Source: Mycoplasmoides alvi ATCC 29626 (GTDB lineage Bacteria; Bacillota_I; Bacilli_A; Mycoplasmatales; Mycoplasmoidaceae). Taken from it: a DNA stretch of 64,000 nucleotides. The translations under genes were made by a program, and so were the position numbers. The DNA lies in NCBI RefSeq assembly GCF_000701785.1, contig NZ_JNJU01000001.1, positions 1-64,000 on the forward strand, read 5' to 3'. The notes under the pieces are model-generated. The model searched no databases and had not been told where the DNA came from. It was given only the letters and a program-made list of their open reading frames with translations. Below, piece by piece: positions 50,501 to 62,770 of this stretch; the stretch's first letter is position 1; every line of letters starts with the position of its first letter.

Positions 50501-51292
50501 AATATTGGTTATGGTTTTACTAGTTTGATTACTGAAGGTAGTACTAAGATCGATACTGCTTTAAACCAAGCATTGTTTGCTAATTTTGGACATTCAAAGA
50601 AAACTAATGAAAATGTTTCAACTGGTGCTTTGTATGCATTTGGTTCAAGTCGTGATGAAGTGGTCAATTACATTCAAATGAATTTATCAACTAATCAAGA
50701 TTTAAATAATTTTATTAACTTTTTAATTCAAAATGTAGGGATTAGTATTACTGATCCAAATTTAAGCACAAGTAATTTAAATGTGGATACAAAAAAAGCT
50801 GCTTTAATTAGTTTAGTTCAAAAAACTCCAACAACTTCTGGAAATAAAACAACTACAACAGAAATTCCTGACAATGCTTTTAGTTGTTATATGGGTTATA
50901 TTGGTACTTCTAAAGCAGATAAATTATCTGAATCCAAACCAATTATTTCTGCTGATGGCAGTCAATTATTACCAACATACATTAAACAAGTTAATAATAG
51001 TGATATTCAAAAATTAGGTAAAGGTTGGTTAGCAGCTCCTTCTACTACAAGTATAGCTAATCAGCAAAATGCAAGTAATGATCATCGCTTAGGATTAAAT
51101 TTAGATGAATTTTTATCTATTGTTGCTATTCAAGCCTTAGATTCAGGAACTCAATCTAGTGCATTAACAAATTTAATTAATTCAAATATGCGCACTGATA
51201 CTGATTCAGGGCCAACCTTAGTTGGTGATAAACGCTTGCTCGATGCATTAACGTCAAGATGAGCTGCAGCAATCAATCAACCTAAAAAATAA
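47531..51292 (+). CDS. giant lipoprotein, paralogue 1
   Basis: A 1253-residue secreted lipoprotein. It starts at TTG 47531 with a Lys-rich n-region (MKTYKFLKHKKS), a hydrophobic core and the lipobox 'AAVLASSCAAQ', with Cys at residue 33. The mature part is Asn/Ser/Thr/Lys rich with many TGA-encoded Trp. 'SRGADGIHVIGIDGGSYYIS' near the middle and 'LGLNLDEFLSIVAIQALDSG' near the end are shared with the next gene. The size and the IDGG block recall the large MG307/MG309/MG338-type lipoproteins of the M. genitalium group, but that link is from memory and not certain. Function unknown; exposed on the cell surface. Confidence 0.85.
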
Positions 51293-51319
51293 TGATGATT
51301 TTAACAAGGAATTTTACTT

Positions 51320-54300
51320 ATGAAACTTAACAAGTCTAAAAAAATTAAACTAATTACATTAACTTCAGGTCTAGCTGTTTTATTAGCTACTAGCATTGCT
51401 GTTACTAGCTGTGGACCAAGTGCTCAAGTAATTAATAATTTATTTCCAACCTCTAGTTCTAATGGATTTGTTAATGCTCCTGATGTTTCAACAAAAGACC
51501 TTGTTACAAAATCATTAATGACCTCAACTGGTTTTGATTCATTTTTAAAAGTTAAGTTATCAGACGTTTTAGGAACTTGATATAAAAATAATGCTAATTC
51601 ATCAATGCGCACAAAATACCAAAATTTTGTTGCTGTTGTTGATAATGATTGAAAAAATTTAATTAATGATTTAAAGAAAAGTCATGGTAATGATTATTTA
51701 GTTGAATTGCAAAAAACTTATTTAGATCAAAATGGTGGCACAGAAGCAACTTATAAACAAACTAAAATTAATGAAAAAGTTTTAGAAGATTTTTCAAATA
51801 GTTTATTTTCAACTTTGTATTTATCATATCTTGATACTAACAATAAACCAGTTACCCCATCTAGAACTGATTTAGATAATGAAAGTAATTGAAGTAAGTT
51901 AAAGTTTACTAATCCTGTAACAGGCGCTTATGATTTTAATGATGAATCAAATATAAACAATGTTAATGAAACCTTTGCCCAAATCCAAGGTGATCTTTTT
52001 AAAACTTGAGTTAATGAAGAAAATCCTAATTTGTTATCTAGTGTTTTATTTACTAATGGAACACCAAGAAATAATGGTTTAGATTTGTTATTTAATAAAG
52101 ATGTAATTGGTGCTGAAACTTTAACTGCTTCTTATGCTTTCCAAGTAATGGAAAATAATTTAAGTGATTTAACTACTACTAAAGGCGCTTCAGCTTATAA
52201 AAAAATTGTTACTGAAGGCTTAAGTAAATATGTTGGTGATAATGGTAAAATTGATTTTTCTTTGAATTTAACTCAAGGCACAAGTACAAAAGTAATTATG
52301 ACTGCTAACAACATGTTTAGTGGTGATGATGTAACAATTCCAGCTGGTTTTATTCAACAATATTTATCAATGATTAATGACCCAAATAAAGATAATATCG
52401 GTCCAGAAGTTGATTTGTTAGGAACAAATACTAGTGGTACATCTAATAGTGCAGTGGCACAAGCTGACACAGAGGATAAATACAATGTCATGGGTAATTT
52501 TATCCGTGATATTACATCATCTACTAGTAAAACAGTTGCTAAAGCAGATGCAACAGCAAGCACAACTCAAGAAACAACTACTCCTGAAACTGCTTATACT
52601 AAAGTTGATCCTAAGTTTACAAATGCTAAAAATAGTTTTACTAACACTTTTTATGATGCTTATAAAAAATTAGCTACTACTAATGGAGATGCAACTACTA
52701 AAGATAACCCTAAAAATACAACAACTCATGGTATTTTTAATGTAATTAAACCTAAGTCTACTACTAGCACTGGTACATCTAGTGTTGCAGCAACAGACAC
52801 TAATGCAACAGATAAAAATAAAAATTTTATTTTAATTCGTTCTAATGATGGTGTTCATTTAATGGGAATTGATGGTGGTTCTTATTATTTGTCTAGTATG
52901 AATAATGGAACAAATGGTCAATCAAAAACAGTTACTCAAGGACGTGATTTAGTTAAGCAAGAAAATTTTTTAAAGTATCGATCTGCATTATTAACTTGAG
53001 GTAATTTACCTTCAGATCAATCTTATGATTTTAATCTTAAAGATTTATTATCTAAATGATTTAATGACAATAAAACTCGATTAATATTTAGTGTTTTAAG
53101 TGATGCAATTGATCATAAAAATGCTTTTGCTGACACACAAGCAACTAATAACCAAGCAAAAACTCCTACTAAAAACTTTTTTGATTTAAATGCCAATCAA
53201 GCATTTAAAAATGAATTTACTCAACTTAAAACTGATATTAGTGATTATGTAACTAAATATGATGCTTATGCAAAAGCTTCTAAATTACAAAGCAATGTAA
53301 ACACAATATCAGAAAAATTAAATGCACGTGCCAAAACATATTCTGATTTTGAATCAGCATCAACACCTGAAAAAATTGGAATGGCTGCTCGTTTACCTTA
53401 TGTTAGACAAAACGATGGTGTCTATGCAGGTTTAAGTCGTTACTACACAAATGGTGCTTTAAGTATTGATTCAACTAGTTCTACTCAAAAAGATGCAAAT
53501 GCACAAGCAACCGATCCATATAAAAGTATAGCTGATGCAATGCGCACTAATATTGATAACACTTATAAAGCATTAAAAACTTCTACAGAATCAATGGTTG
53601 ATAAAATGGGTTTATCAATTGCTAATAGTTCTGACACACCATATGCCCAAGTTTTGTTTGTTAAAACAAGTAGTGGTTTATATGATTTAGCATTCAATAG
53701 TGTTTTGCAAACAACTGCCAATACAACAGCAGTTACTAACACTATTAAGTATTCATATTTTAAAAATAATTCTAATTTAAATAATTTGTACAATTTTGAT
53801 GATGGTTCTATAAAACAAGTATATGGAATTGCTAAAGAAAAATTAGAACAAATTGTTAACACATACTATTGGATGCCATTCTGATATGGTTCTAGTAGCC
53901 GTTATAGTTATGGTGGTTATCAAGATCAAACAGGATTAGATAAGATTATTAGTACAGTTAAAAATTTACAATCAATAACTGTTAATCCAACATCTGATTC
54001 AGCAATCAGCTATTACACTTTCTTGTACACATTAGATTGGTTATTACGTGATGATTTAGTTAACTTAAAATTTATATTAAATCAATCAATTTTTGAAGGC
54101 ACAAATGCTGCAATTACTTGAACTATGAATATGGATCCATCAAAATTAGGTACAGAGAATCCATTTACTCAATTTGCAGCAAATCCTAATTTTTTACAGG
54201 GTTCATCTAGCAACTGATACAATGCTGTATCTTCAAATACACAAGCAAGTGGCACACAAAAACAAGCAGCTGCTGCAGATACAACAACTTCTACTCCACC

Positions 54301-55207
54301 AAAACCAGATCCATTTAATGACACTGCTAACCCTTATTACTACACAAATACATACACAACAATCGCTAATGGTAGTACTTCTAGTGGTTCTAGTTCAGCA
54401 GTTACAACAGTGGCTAATGGGACAACGCCAAACAAACTTTATGGATTCAATGGTATTGTTTTAGAAAATGATTCTTCAATTGATAGTAATGTAACTAATC
54501 AATTATTTGGCAATTTTGGTAGTACTGGAGTTGAAGGATCACTTAGTTCATTTGGTTCACAAACTAACTTATTAGCTTATTTAGAAAGAATTCAATCATT
54601 AACTGAATTAGATAAACTTGTAACAATGCTTGAAACAAGAGCAAAAATTGATTTATCTGCTTACCATCAAAAAGATCAAAATGGTAATTTCATTTTAACT
54701 TTCGATCAAAAGAAAGAATTAGTAAAATCTAAAATTCCACCAGGATCAGCTACTACCGGAACTAAAACAGGTGAAAATTATTACAAGAAATTTAGTGGCT
54801 TTATTGGTAATAAAAAAGTTGCAGTTGATTTATATGGTTCTAATGGTAATGATTGAAAAACTAAAATCCAAGAGTCAGATCCGGTTGTTGAAAATGGTAA
54901 GTCTACTCGGGTAGCAGCTTATGCTATGCAGATTAATTATGAAGATGTTAATAATTTAGGTGGGCAAGGATGAGTTACTGATAATCCAACTTCAGCAAGT
55001 GCTAAACGCTTGGGTTTAGATTTAGATACATTCTTAGCTATTGTTGGTTTACAAGCATCTAATACTATTGTTCAGAATTTAGCAACAAATGATTTAATTA
55101 ATAACAATAAAAAACCTGCAGGTTCAGACTTTAGTCGCTATACTGTTGGTGACAAACGTATTTATGATGCTTTAACTGATACTTGAGTAACTAAACCTAA
55201 AAAATAA
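51320..55207 (+). CDS. giant lipoprotein, paralogue 2
   Basis: A 1295-residue lipoprotein 27 bases after its paralogue, with AAGGAA (51306-51311) before ATG 51320. The signal peptide is MKLNKSKKIKLITLTSGLAV followed by a lipobox ending 'IAVTSCGPS'. It shares whole-length similarity with the first: 'RSNDGVHLMGIDGGSYYLSS' matches its IDGG block, 'LGLDLDTFLAIVGLQASNT' its C-terminal block, and both open with KT-rich coils and end with basic KPKK. Ser/Thr/Ala-rich linkers (such as STTQETTTPETA) differ between them. The pair probably arose by tandem duplication and is expressed as one operon. Function unknown. Confidence 0.86.
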
Positions 55208-55258
55208 AACTAATTAAAAATAAAATAGCACATAACTTCTTGATTTTTAATGGTTTGT

Positions 55259-55264
55259 TATAAT
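55259..55264 (+). promoter_or_regulatory. promoter -10 element of the ATPase locus
   Basis: TATAAT is 25 bases before TTG 55290. AAGGAG (55276-55281), 8 bases before that TTG, is one of the best Shine-Dalgarno sites in the window. Confidence 0.6.
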
Positions 55265-55289
55265 CCATGAGAATCAAGGAGTTTTTATT

Positions 55290-55472
55290 TTGGAAAACTT
55301 TAAAAAGAAAGAAGTGAAAATAGACATAAAATCTATAACTAATGAAGAAGATACAACTGATAATAAATTTTCATTAATTCATGTTAATGAAGAATTGTTA
55401 GAAAAAGCTAAATCAGATGACATTTTAAATCAAATTGTTGTTAATGATGATGTTGATATACAAGTGCTTTAA
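55290..55472 (+). CDS. 60-residue ORF, possible detached N-terminus of the P-type ATPase
   Basis: The ORF begins at TTG 55290 behind a strong AAGGAG and promoter and codes MENFKKKEVKIDIKSITNEE followed by a Glu/Asp/Asn-rich stretch. It stops at TAA 55470-55472, 23 bases before the first usable ATPase start, in a different frame. One extra base in GCTTTAAAA (55466-55474) would fuse it to the ATPase as ...[20 protein letters not shown]. So it is either a small separate protein, a regulatory N-terminal extension joined by frameshifting, or the result of a mutation or sequencing error. No domain is recognised. Confidence 0.55.
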   Translation: MENFKKKEVKIDIKSITNEEDTTDNKFSLIHVNEELLEKAKSDDILNQIVVNDDVDIQVL

Positions 55473-55495
55473 AAAAGACTAAAGATAAAACTAGT

Positions 55496-58393
55496 TTGAT
55501 AACTTCAGATTTTAATTCTAAATATGAAGGTTTAACAAGTGCAGAAGCAGAAGTTGCTTTAAAAAAATATGGACCAAACAAATTAGCTGAAAAGAAGAAA
55601 AAAAGCATCTTTTTCATTTTTATAAAACAATTAAAAGATGTTATGATTTTTTTACTATTAATTGCCACAATTGCTTCATTTATAATTTTTATTGTTACTG
55701 GTGTTAGATTTAACTGAAATTTTAATGATAAAAATTTAGTTATTGCATTAATTGAACCTTTTATTATTTTAGCAGTCATTTCCATGTATGTTATCTTAGG
55801 TGGTGTGCAAGAACTACAATCTTTAAAAGCAGTCAATGCTTTAAAAAAGATGTCAACAACATATGCAACGGTTATTCGTGATAAGAAAGTTTTTAAAATT
55901 AATTCAGAACAATTGGTTCCTGGAGACTTAATGTTGATTGAAGCAGGCGACCGGATTAGTGCTGATGCTATTTTGTTAGAGTCTTTTAATTTAGTTTGTA
56001 ATGAATCAGTTCTTACAGGTGAATCATTACCAGTTAGTAAGAAAGCACAAGCAATCATTAAGGATAATGCATATTTAGGAGAACAACTAAATAAAGTATT
56101 TTCTAGTTGTACAGTTATAAATGGACAAGCACGTTGTAAAGTAATTGCAACTGGAACTCAAACTCAAATTGGCAAAATTGCTAATTTAATTGATAATCAA
56201 AAAATTTTTATGACTCCTTTACAATTAAAGTTAAATCGATTAGGTCATATTTTTGGTTATTCAGGATTGGTATTATTTCTTTTAGTATTTTTAATTCAAA
56301 TTTTTATTTTAGGAATTAATAACATTAGTAGTACATGAAATACTGCTTTAACAACTTCTATTTCATTAGCAATCGCAGCGATTCCTGAAGGTTTAGGCGC
56401 ATTTACTACAATTATTTTATCTATTGGCATTAAAAAAATGGCATCACAGAATGCTTTAATAAAAAAAGTATCTTCAGTTGAAACTTTAGGTAGTACTTCA
56501 GTTATTTGTACTGATAAAACTGGAACTTTAACTTTAAATAAAATGACATTAAAAACTATTTGAGATTATCAATCTAAATTTATTTTTGAAGTTGATAAAA
56601 ATGTTGATACTAATAAAAATTATTTAAAGTTATTAGAAACTTTTATTTTGTGTTCAAATAGTTATTTATCAATTAAAGATGGAAAAGAAATTGAAGTTGG
56701 TGATCCAACAGAATTAGCTATCATTAGATATGCTAAACAATTTAATTTAGAAAAATTAGAGTTAGATAAAAAATATCCTCAAATTTTTTCAATCGCATTT
56801 GATTCTGATAGAAAATTAATGACCTCAATTAATCTTATTGGAAATAAAAAATATGCAATCATTAAAGGCGCACCAGACATTTTAATTCAAAAATGTTCTA
56901 ATGCTAATTTAGATGATATTAAAGAACAATTAAAGATTTTTACATCTAATTCTTATCGTGTTTTAGGATTAGCTTTTAAAGATGTTACAAATTTGAAAGA
57001 ACCATATAATGAATCTAATATAGAGAATAAACTTATTTTTTTAGGATTATTCGCAATGTATGATCCTCCAAGACTAGAGGTTAAATCTACAATTCAAGAA
57101 TGTATTAGGGCCGGAATTAAAACAGTAATGATTACAGGGGATAATTTAGATGCAGCTAAATCTATTGGCAAAGAAATTGGTATTTTAAATTCAGATAGTG
57201 AAGCGATTTCTGGAGAGGAATTAAACAAACTAAGTGATCAAGAATTAGAAACAAATGTTTTAAATTATAGTGTTTATGCCCGTGTTACACCAGCTGATAA
57301 ATTGCGAATTGTTAAAGCTTGACAAGCAAATGACCAAGTAGTTGCTATGACAGGTGACGGAGTAAATGATGCTCCATCATTAAAAGCCGCTGATATTGGT
57401 TGCGCAATGGGAATTACAGGCACAGATGTCGCAAAAGAAGCTGCTGATATGATCATTATGGATGATAATTTTAAAACAATTGTTGCTTCAATAAGTAATG
57501 GTCGTAGAGTATATCAAACAATTAAGTTAGTAATTCAAAATGTATTACTTTCAAGTGTTGCTGAAGTAATTATAATGTTTTTAGGTATTATTATTTTTAA
57601 ATATGCTTTTGAAAGCTCACTTGTAGTTTTTGATAACATTAATGATCAATGAATACAAACTACTGATTTACATATTTTTGGCGCAACACAACTATTAATT
57701 ATCAATTTGGTTACTGATGGATTTCCAGCAATTGCTTTAGGTATTCAAGGGACTCAAGATAATTTGATGTTTAGAAGACCTTATAGTAAACATGAAAGTA
57801 TTTTTGCAAGACGTATGGGGATCAATTTATTTTGACAAGGGTGTTTATTTGCATTAGTTACTATGATAGCATTTGCATTAGGTACTCTTTATTCACGTGA
57901 TCACTGGTTTGGAAATGTTATTAATGGTCGTGACCCAGTTACCAATCAAATAATTTTTGGTAGTGGCGGTTTATATGATGTTGGATTAAATGACTTATAT
58001 GCAGGTTCAGCAGCAGCTTTTATTACTTTAGCTATTGGTATTAGTTTTCATGCATTAAGTTTAATGTCATCTAATTCTTTGTTTAAGTGCAAAGTTAAAG
58101 ATTATTATGTGGTTTATGGTGCTGTTATTCTAAGTATTTTGTTAGTAATTTTATTTACTTTTGTACCACAAATTGCTTTTGCTTTTAAAATTCCTTCTAA
58201 TTTAGTTATTGATGGTGGTCCTATAATTTTAATTGCAATTGGTTTAGCACTTGCCCCTTGGATTGTTTTAGAATTATATAAATTTGTTTATGCTCAAATT
58301 GAGAAAAACGTTTTAGAAACTTCAAGTATTACTACTTTTGAATTAATTAGAAAACCAAATTATTACAAAAAAAGAAAAAGAATTAGAAAATAA
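55496..58393 (+). CDS. P-type cation-transporting ATPase (calcium-type, P2)
   Basis: This membrane ATPase has 965 residues from TTG 55496 ([20 protein letters not shown]). It has the cation-ATPase N-terminal domain, '[20 protein letters not shown]', the actuator loop '[11 protein letters not shown]', the ion-site helix '[20 protein letters not shown]', the phosphorylation motif '[13 protein letters not shown]', the nucleotide-binding 'KGAPDI', the hinge '[18 protein letters not shown]', and a P2-type C-terminal membrane domain ('[14 protein letters not shown]'). The PEGL motif favours Ca2+ or Na+/K+-type transport; the ion is not certain. The TTG start has no Shine-Dalgarno, whereas an out-of-frame ORF 5' of it has an excellent one. 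The true N-terminus is therefore doubtful. Confidence 0.88.
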
Positions 58394-58479
58394 TTTATTT
58401 AACCATTTTTAAATTTAACTTATTTAATTTAGAAGATTTAATTCATAAATTTCTGACTCCAACTTTAAACAGAATTTAA

Positions 58480-58485
58480 TATAAT
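58480..58485 (+). promoter_or_regulatory. promoter -10 element of the restriction-modification locus
   Basis: TATAAT lies 33 bases before ATG 58519, in a 125-base gap after the ATPase gene. GATGGA (58505-58510) is a weak binding site. Confidence 0.5.
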
Positions 58486-58518
58486 CAACCAAGCATATAG
58501 TAAAGATGGAATCAAAAA

Positions 58519-61500
58519 ATGAGTAATTTATTTTCTACTTTAATATCTAAAACTCAACTATCTAATGAATATTTAAATCAGCGAAATGCATATAAATACA
58601 ATGTTATCTATATTTATGAAATTGTTGGTCAATTTGGTAAATATATCCCAAATGATTTGAGTTATTATAAAATTGGACAAACTCACTTACCAACTAAATG
58701 GAATGAGCAAGATTGGAAGAATATTGATCAAGAAAAAATTAATGAAGCTGCTATAAAAAGAATTAAAGATCAATCCAATACTGCAGGATTAAATTTTCAA
58801 TTAATCCATGCTACTATTGGTATTAGAAAGAATGAAAATAATGATGATGTTGGTTTTTCTGACAAAGATTTTCACAAAGTTTTAATAAAGCGAGGTGTAA
58901 AGCAGGTTGATTTGCCAAACAAATGCGACTTAAATAAAAATGTTCAAAGTTCTACTGCAAAAGAATGATTTCAATGCTCACCTCATAAATTAATTGATTA
59001 TTTGAATCAATACAAAAATGGTGCCCATTCATTAAGTGATGATGATATAGCTAAAATTGAATTGCGTGAACCCCAAAGAATAGCTTGCGACGAAATAATC
59101 AAAGCTTGAAATAAAAAAAATGATGAAGCGATAAAAGATTTAAAAAATAATGATTACTCAAAAAATCAGTTTTTACTTAATGCAATTATGCGTTTTGGGA
59201 AATGTATAACAACTTATAGTTTTATTAATGAAATGAATATTTCTAAAACCTTAATTTTTACTCATCGACCTATAGTTAAAAATAGTTGGCAAGATGACTT
59301 CAATTTAATTTTTAAAAATAAAAATGATTTAGAAACATTAAACAAAAAATATGAATTTTTAGATAAAAAAGATCAGCATTTAATTAATGATTTTAATAAT
59401 TTAATTTATTTTACCTCTATTCAAGATTTACGCGGAAAACAATCTAATGAAGATTTTGAAGATGCTTATTTAGATAATGAATTTAATTTAGAAAAAGAAT
59501 ATATTTCTCAATGAAAAGAATCTAATAAAAGAATTTTTGAAATGGACTGAGATCTTATTGTAATTGATGAAGCACATGAAGGAATTTTAACTGAACTTGC
59601 ATCTCAAATAAATACTAGTCTTAAAAAGAAATTTGCATTATATTTATCTGGAACACCATTTAATTTTTTATCAATGAGTGATTTTAAAAAAGAATTTGGA
59701 ACTAATTATCATAGATTTGATTATGAAGATGAACAGAAATATAAAAAAGAATGAGATGACAAATATCCAACAGAAGCAAACCCATATGCAGATTTGCCTG
59801 ATATTAAATTATGAGGTATTTCAATTGACAAGAAAAATTTAAGTGAAGGCAAAGAATTAACTGGGTTTGATAGTAATTTTTTTAATTTTAATCTTTTTTT
59901 TGAGTTAAATGATGATGGTTCATTTAAAAATGAGCAAGAAATTAACAAATGATTAGACAACATTTCTTCTCATGAAAATGATGAATTTTTATTACAAATG
60001 CCATTTCATGAAACTAAACGTCATGATACTAAACATAGTTTGTGATTATTACCTAGAAAAGTAGGAATTGCAAATGCATTAGAAAAACTTTTAAAAAAAC
60101 ACAATTTTTTTAGAAATTATCAAATTTTTAATGTTGCAGGAAATTGTTTTTCAGAAAATGATTTTAAAAACATTAAATCATGCACAGATAATGAAGAAAA
60201 ACAATCTATTATTTTAACCATTGGACGTTTAACCCAAGGAGTTACATTACCTGGATTATCAACTATTTTGATGTTAGATCAGTCAACCTCCTCTATTAAA
60301 TATTTACAAACAATTTTTCGTGCCAAAACACCTTCACCTAAAAATTGAAAAAAAATTAAAACAGCAGCTTTAGTTTTTGATTTTAACCCAGATCGTTGTT
60401 TAGACATTACTTATCAATTAGCATCTAAAGATGAAGATAACAAAGATTCTAATAAATTGATGCCTAAACAAGATTTAGATGAATCTATACAAAGAGTTTT
60501 AAATTATTGGGATGTAATGATTTATGAGGACAATGCATTTCAACCAATTAATATTAGTATTTTTAATAAAACAATAAATAAGGTTTTTGTAAATCGAATA
60601 ATTAATCAAGGTTTTGATGCTCCAAAAGAATTAATTGACTTAAAAAGATTTGATTCTTATTTTAAGAAAAACCCAGAAAATGTTGCTAAATACTTTAACA
60701 TGTTGTTTAATAAATGTAATAATAAGAAAGTAAAAGAAAAAAATATCAAATTAACAAATAATGCATTAGATATTGCAATTGTAGAATTAGAAAAATCTTC
60801 TTCATCACTAGCAACAAATTCCATTGATCCAGGCAAAGAAGATAAAAAATTAATCAATGATTCTTTGAAAAAACTTCGAGAAGTGCTTAGGAACATTTTT
60901 CCTCGAATTCCATATATGTTAATTGGCAAATTTCATGAAATTAGGGAAAAATTTAGAGGAGATAATTTTTTTAATTTTGACATTGATAATTTTTGTAATA
61001 TGTATGATGAATTAACATGAAAAGAGATTATGCCTCATACTTTTCAAAAAAAAGAATTTAAAGAAATCATTCAAAACTTTATAAATAAAAACATGTTTTT
61101 TCAAACTTGTATTGGATATATGCAAAAAATTGATGATATTACAAAGATTAATGATAATTTAGATCGTTGTCATGCATGATTTGGTTTTTTTGATAGTCTT
61201 CATAGTTTAGATCGTGAAACAGTTTTTACACCATTTAAAGTTATTAAATATCAAGTAGATTCATTAGAAATTGATTGAAAAACTGCTTATCTGAAAAAAC
61301 AAACTTTTATTGACATTAATGTAAAAACAGCATTATATCCATTATATATTGCTCAAAATCTTTTAAAAGCTCAACTAGAACTTGAAAAAAAACAAGAATG
61401 GCGCAAAATAATTTATCATCAAATTTTTTTAATTTGTAAATTAGAGCTAATGAAAGAAGTAGCAATTAATGTTTTAAAATTTAATCGAGATGATACTAAT

Positions 61501-62770
61501 GTTTTAAAATTTGACATTATAGAAAAACTATCAAGCAAAGATAAAAAGAGTTTAAATCTTTTAAGTGAAGAAATTATGAGCAAAGTAAAAAGACCAAAGT
61601 TAACTAAATTTGATTATTGTATTAGTAATCCACCTTATCAAATTCAAGTTAAAAGTGATAATATTCAAGATAATTCATCTAGTGCAAATGTTATTTTTGA
61701 TAAATTTGTACATTTAGGTACTGAAATTTCAAATATTACTTGTATGATTTTTCCAGCAAAATGAATGATTGGTGGGAAAGGTTTAGATAATTTTAGAAAA
61801 CTTATTCTTGATTCTAAGAATATTGAATATTTAATTGATTGTGAAAATTATAAACAATTGTTTCCAACAATTATATTACATTCTGGATTATCCATTATGA
61901 CAATTAATAATTTAGGGACATATAAACACACAAAAGTTGGCTATTTTAATGATTTTAAACCAATAACAAAGTGATATGAACGTAAATTAAATGAATATGG
62001 AGATGATATTTTTATTATTGACAATAAAAAATATAATATTTTGAAAAAAATTGAAAAGAAATTAAATATTAAAAATCCTTGTGAAGATTGAAAGCATATT
62101 GACACAATGGATAAGCATGTTCAACCATTAAATACATTTAATTTAGAAACAAATTTTTATAAAAAAAATGAAATATCTATTGCAGAAGATTTTGATAGCA
62201 ATCATACAATTAAAGTTTATTACATTACTGTAAAAAAAGAAGGAAGAAATAAAAACAGTCATAAAAATAGAACTTTTGGATATATTTCATCAAGTTTTAT
62301 TGAAACAAACCATTTATGGTTAAATAAATGAAAAATTTGCATGCCAAAGGCAGGGGGGGGGGGATAGAAATGACAAGAATATTTTATCTCGCTCACTTTT
62401 AGTTGAACCAAATTCTGTATGTACAGCATCATACCGTGTATGTGAAGTTTTTGATAACGAGGATGATGCAAAATTGTTTGCTTATTTCATGGAATCACGT
62501 TTTTTACGCTTTTTAGTGTCAATTGTTAAATTAACACATGATGCAAATAGAAATTCATATCGCTTTGTTCCATATTGTGATGTAATTAATCAATTTACAA
62601 ATTGACAAAAAATTAAAAATGAATCTGAAAAACGCGATGCACTTGATCATGAATTAATGGATTATTTTGGTTTATCAAAAGAAGATCAAGACTATATATT
62701 TAAAACTGTTAATAGAATGAATGCTAGTGTTGAAGATATTTTAGAAAGTAATTTATCTGATGATGAATAA
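58519..62770 (+). CDS. fused restriction-modification enzyme (GIY-YIG-like region, DEAH helicase, NPPY methyltransferase part, recognition tail), out of frame at a G11 tract
   Basis: As sequenced, the frame ends at TAG 62365-62367 after 1282 residues. With one G fewer at 62353-62363 it runs to 62770 and gives 1416. Domains in order: residues about 28-150 resemble a GIY-YIG/T5orf172 nuclease (YNVIYIYEI, YYKIGQT, AAIKRIKDQ, FSDKDFHKVLIKRG). The helicase covers about 185-620, with 'NAIMRFGKCITTYSF' as motif I, 'LIVIDEAHEG' as motif II, 'LYLSGTPFN' as motif III and 'TQGVTLPGLSTI' plus 'YLQTIFRAK' as motifs V and VI. The methyltransferase motif 'FDYCISNPPYQIQ' is near 1036, preceded by 'DINVKTALYPLYIAQ'. 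A TRD-like tail follows. No SAM-binding FxGxG motif is seen; the next gene has one. The tail 'SLLVEPNSVCTASYRVCEVF' and later blocks lie beyond the G tract. Confidence 0.85.
62353..62363 (+). repeat. poly-G tract (11 G), likely phase-variation switch
   Basis: Eleven consecutive G in a roughly 26% GC sequence. It codes Gly residues in a conserved PKAGGG position. With 11 G the gene stops at TAG immediately after. With 10 or 13 G it reads on through 135 further conserved residues. Confidence 0.85.

Noticed and set aside
58519-62367. Calling the restriction enzyme a plain pseudogene
   Set aside because: Apart from the poly-G tract the whole 1416-codon frame is intact, including the part after the tract, and the partner gene overlaps its in-frame stop. 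That favours a switch rather than decay.
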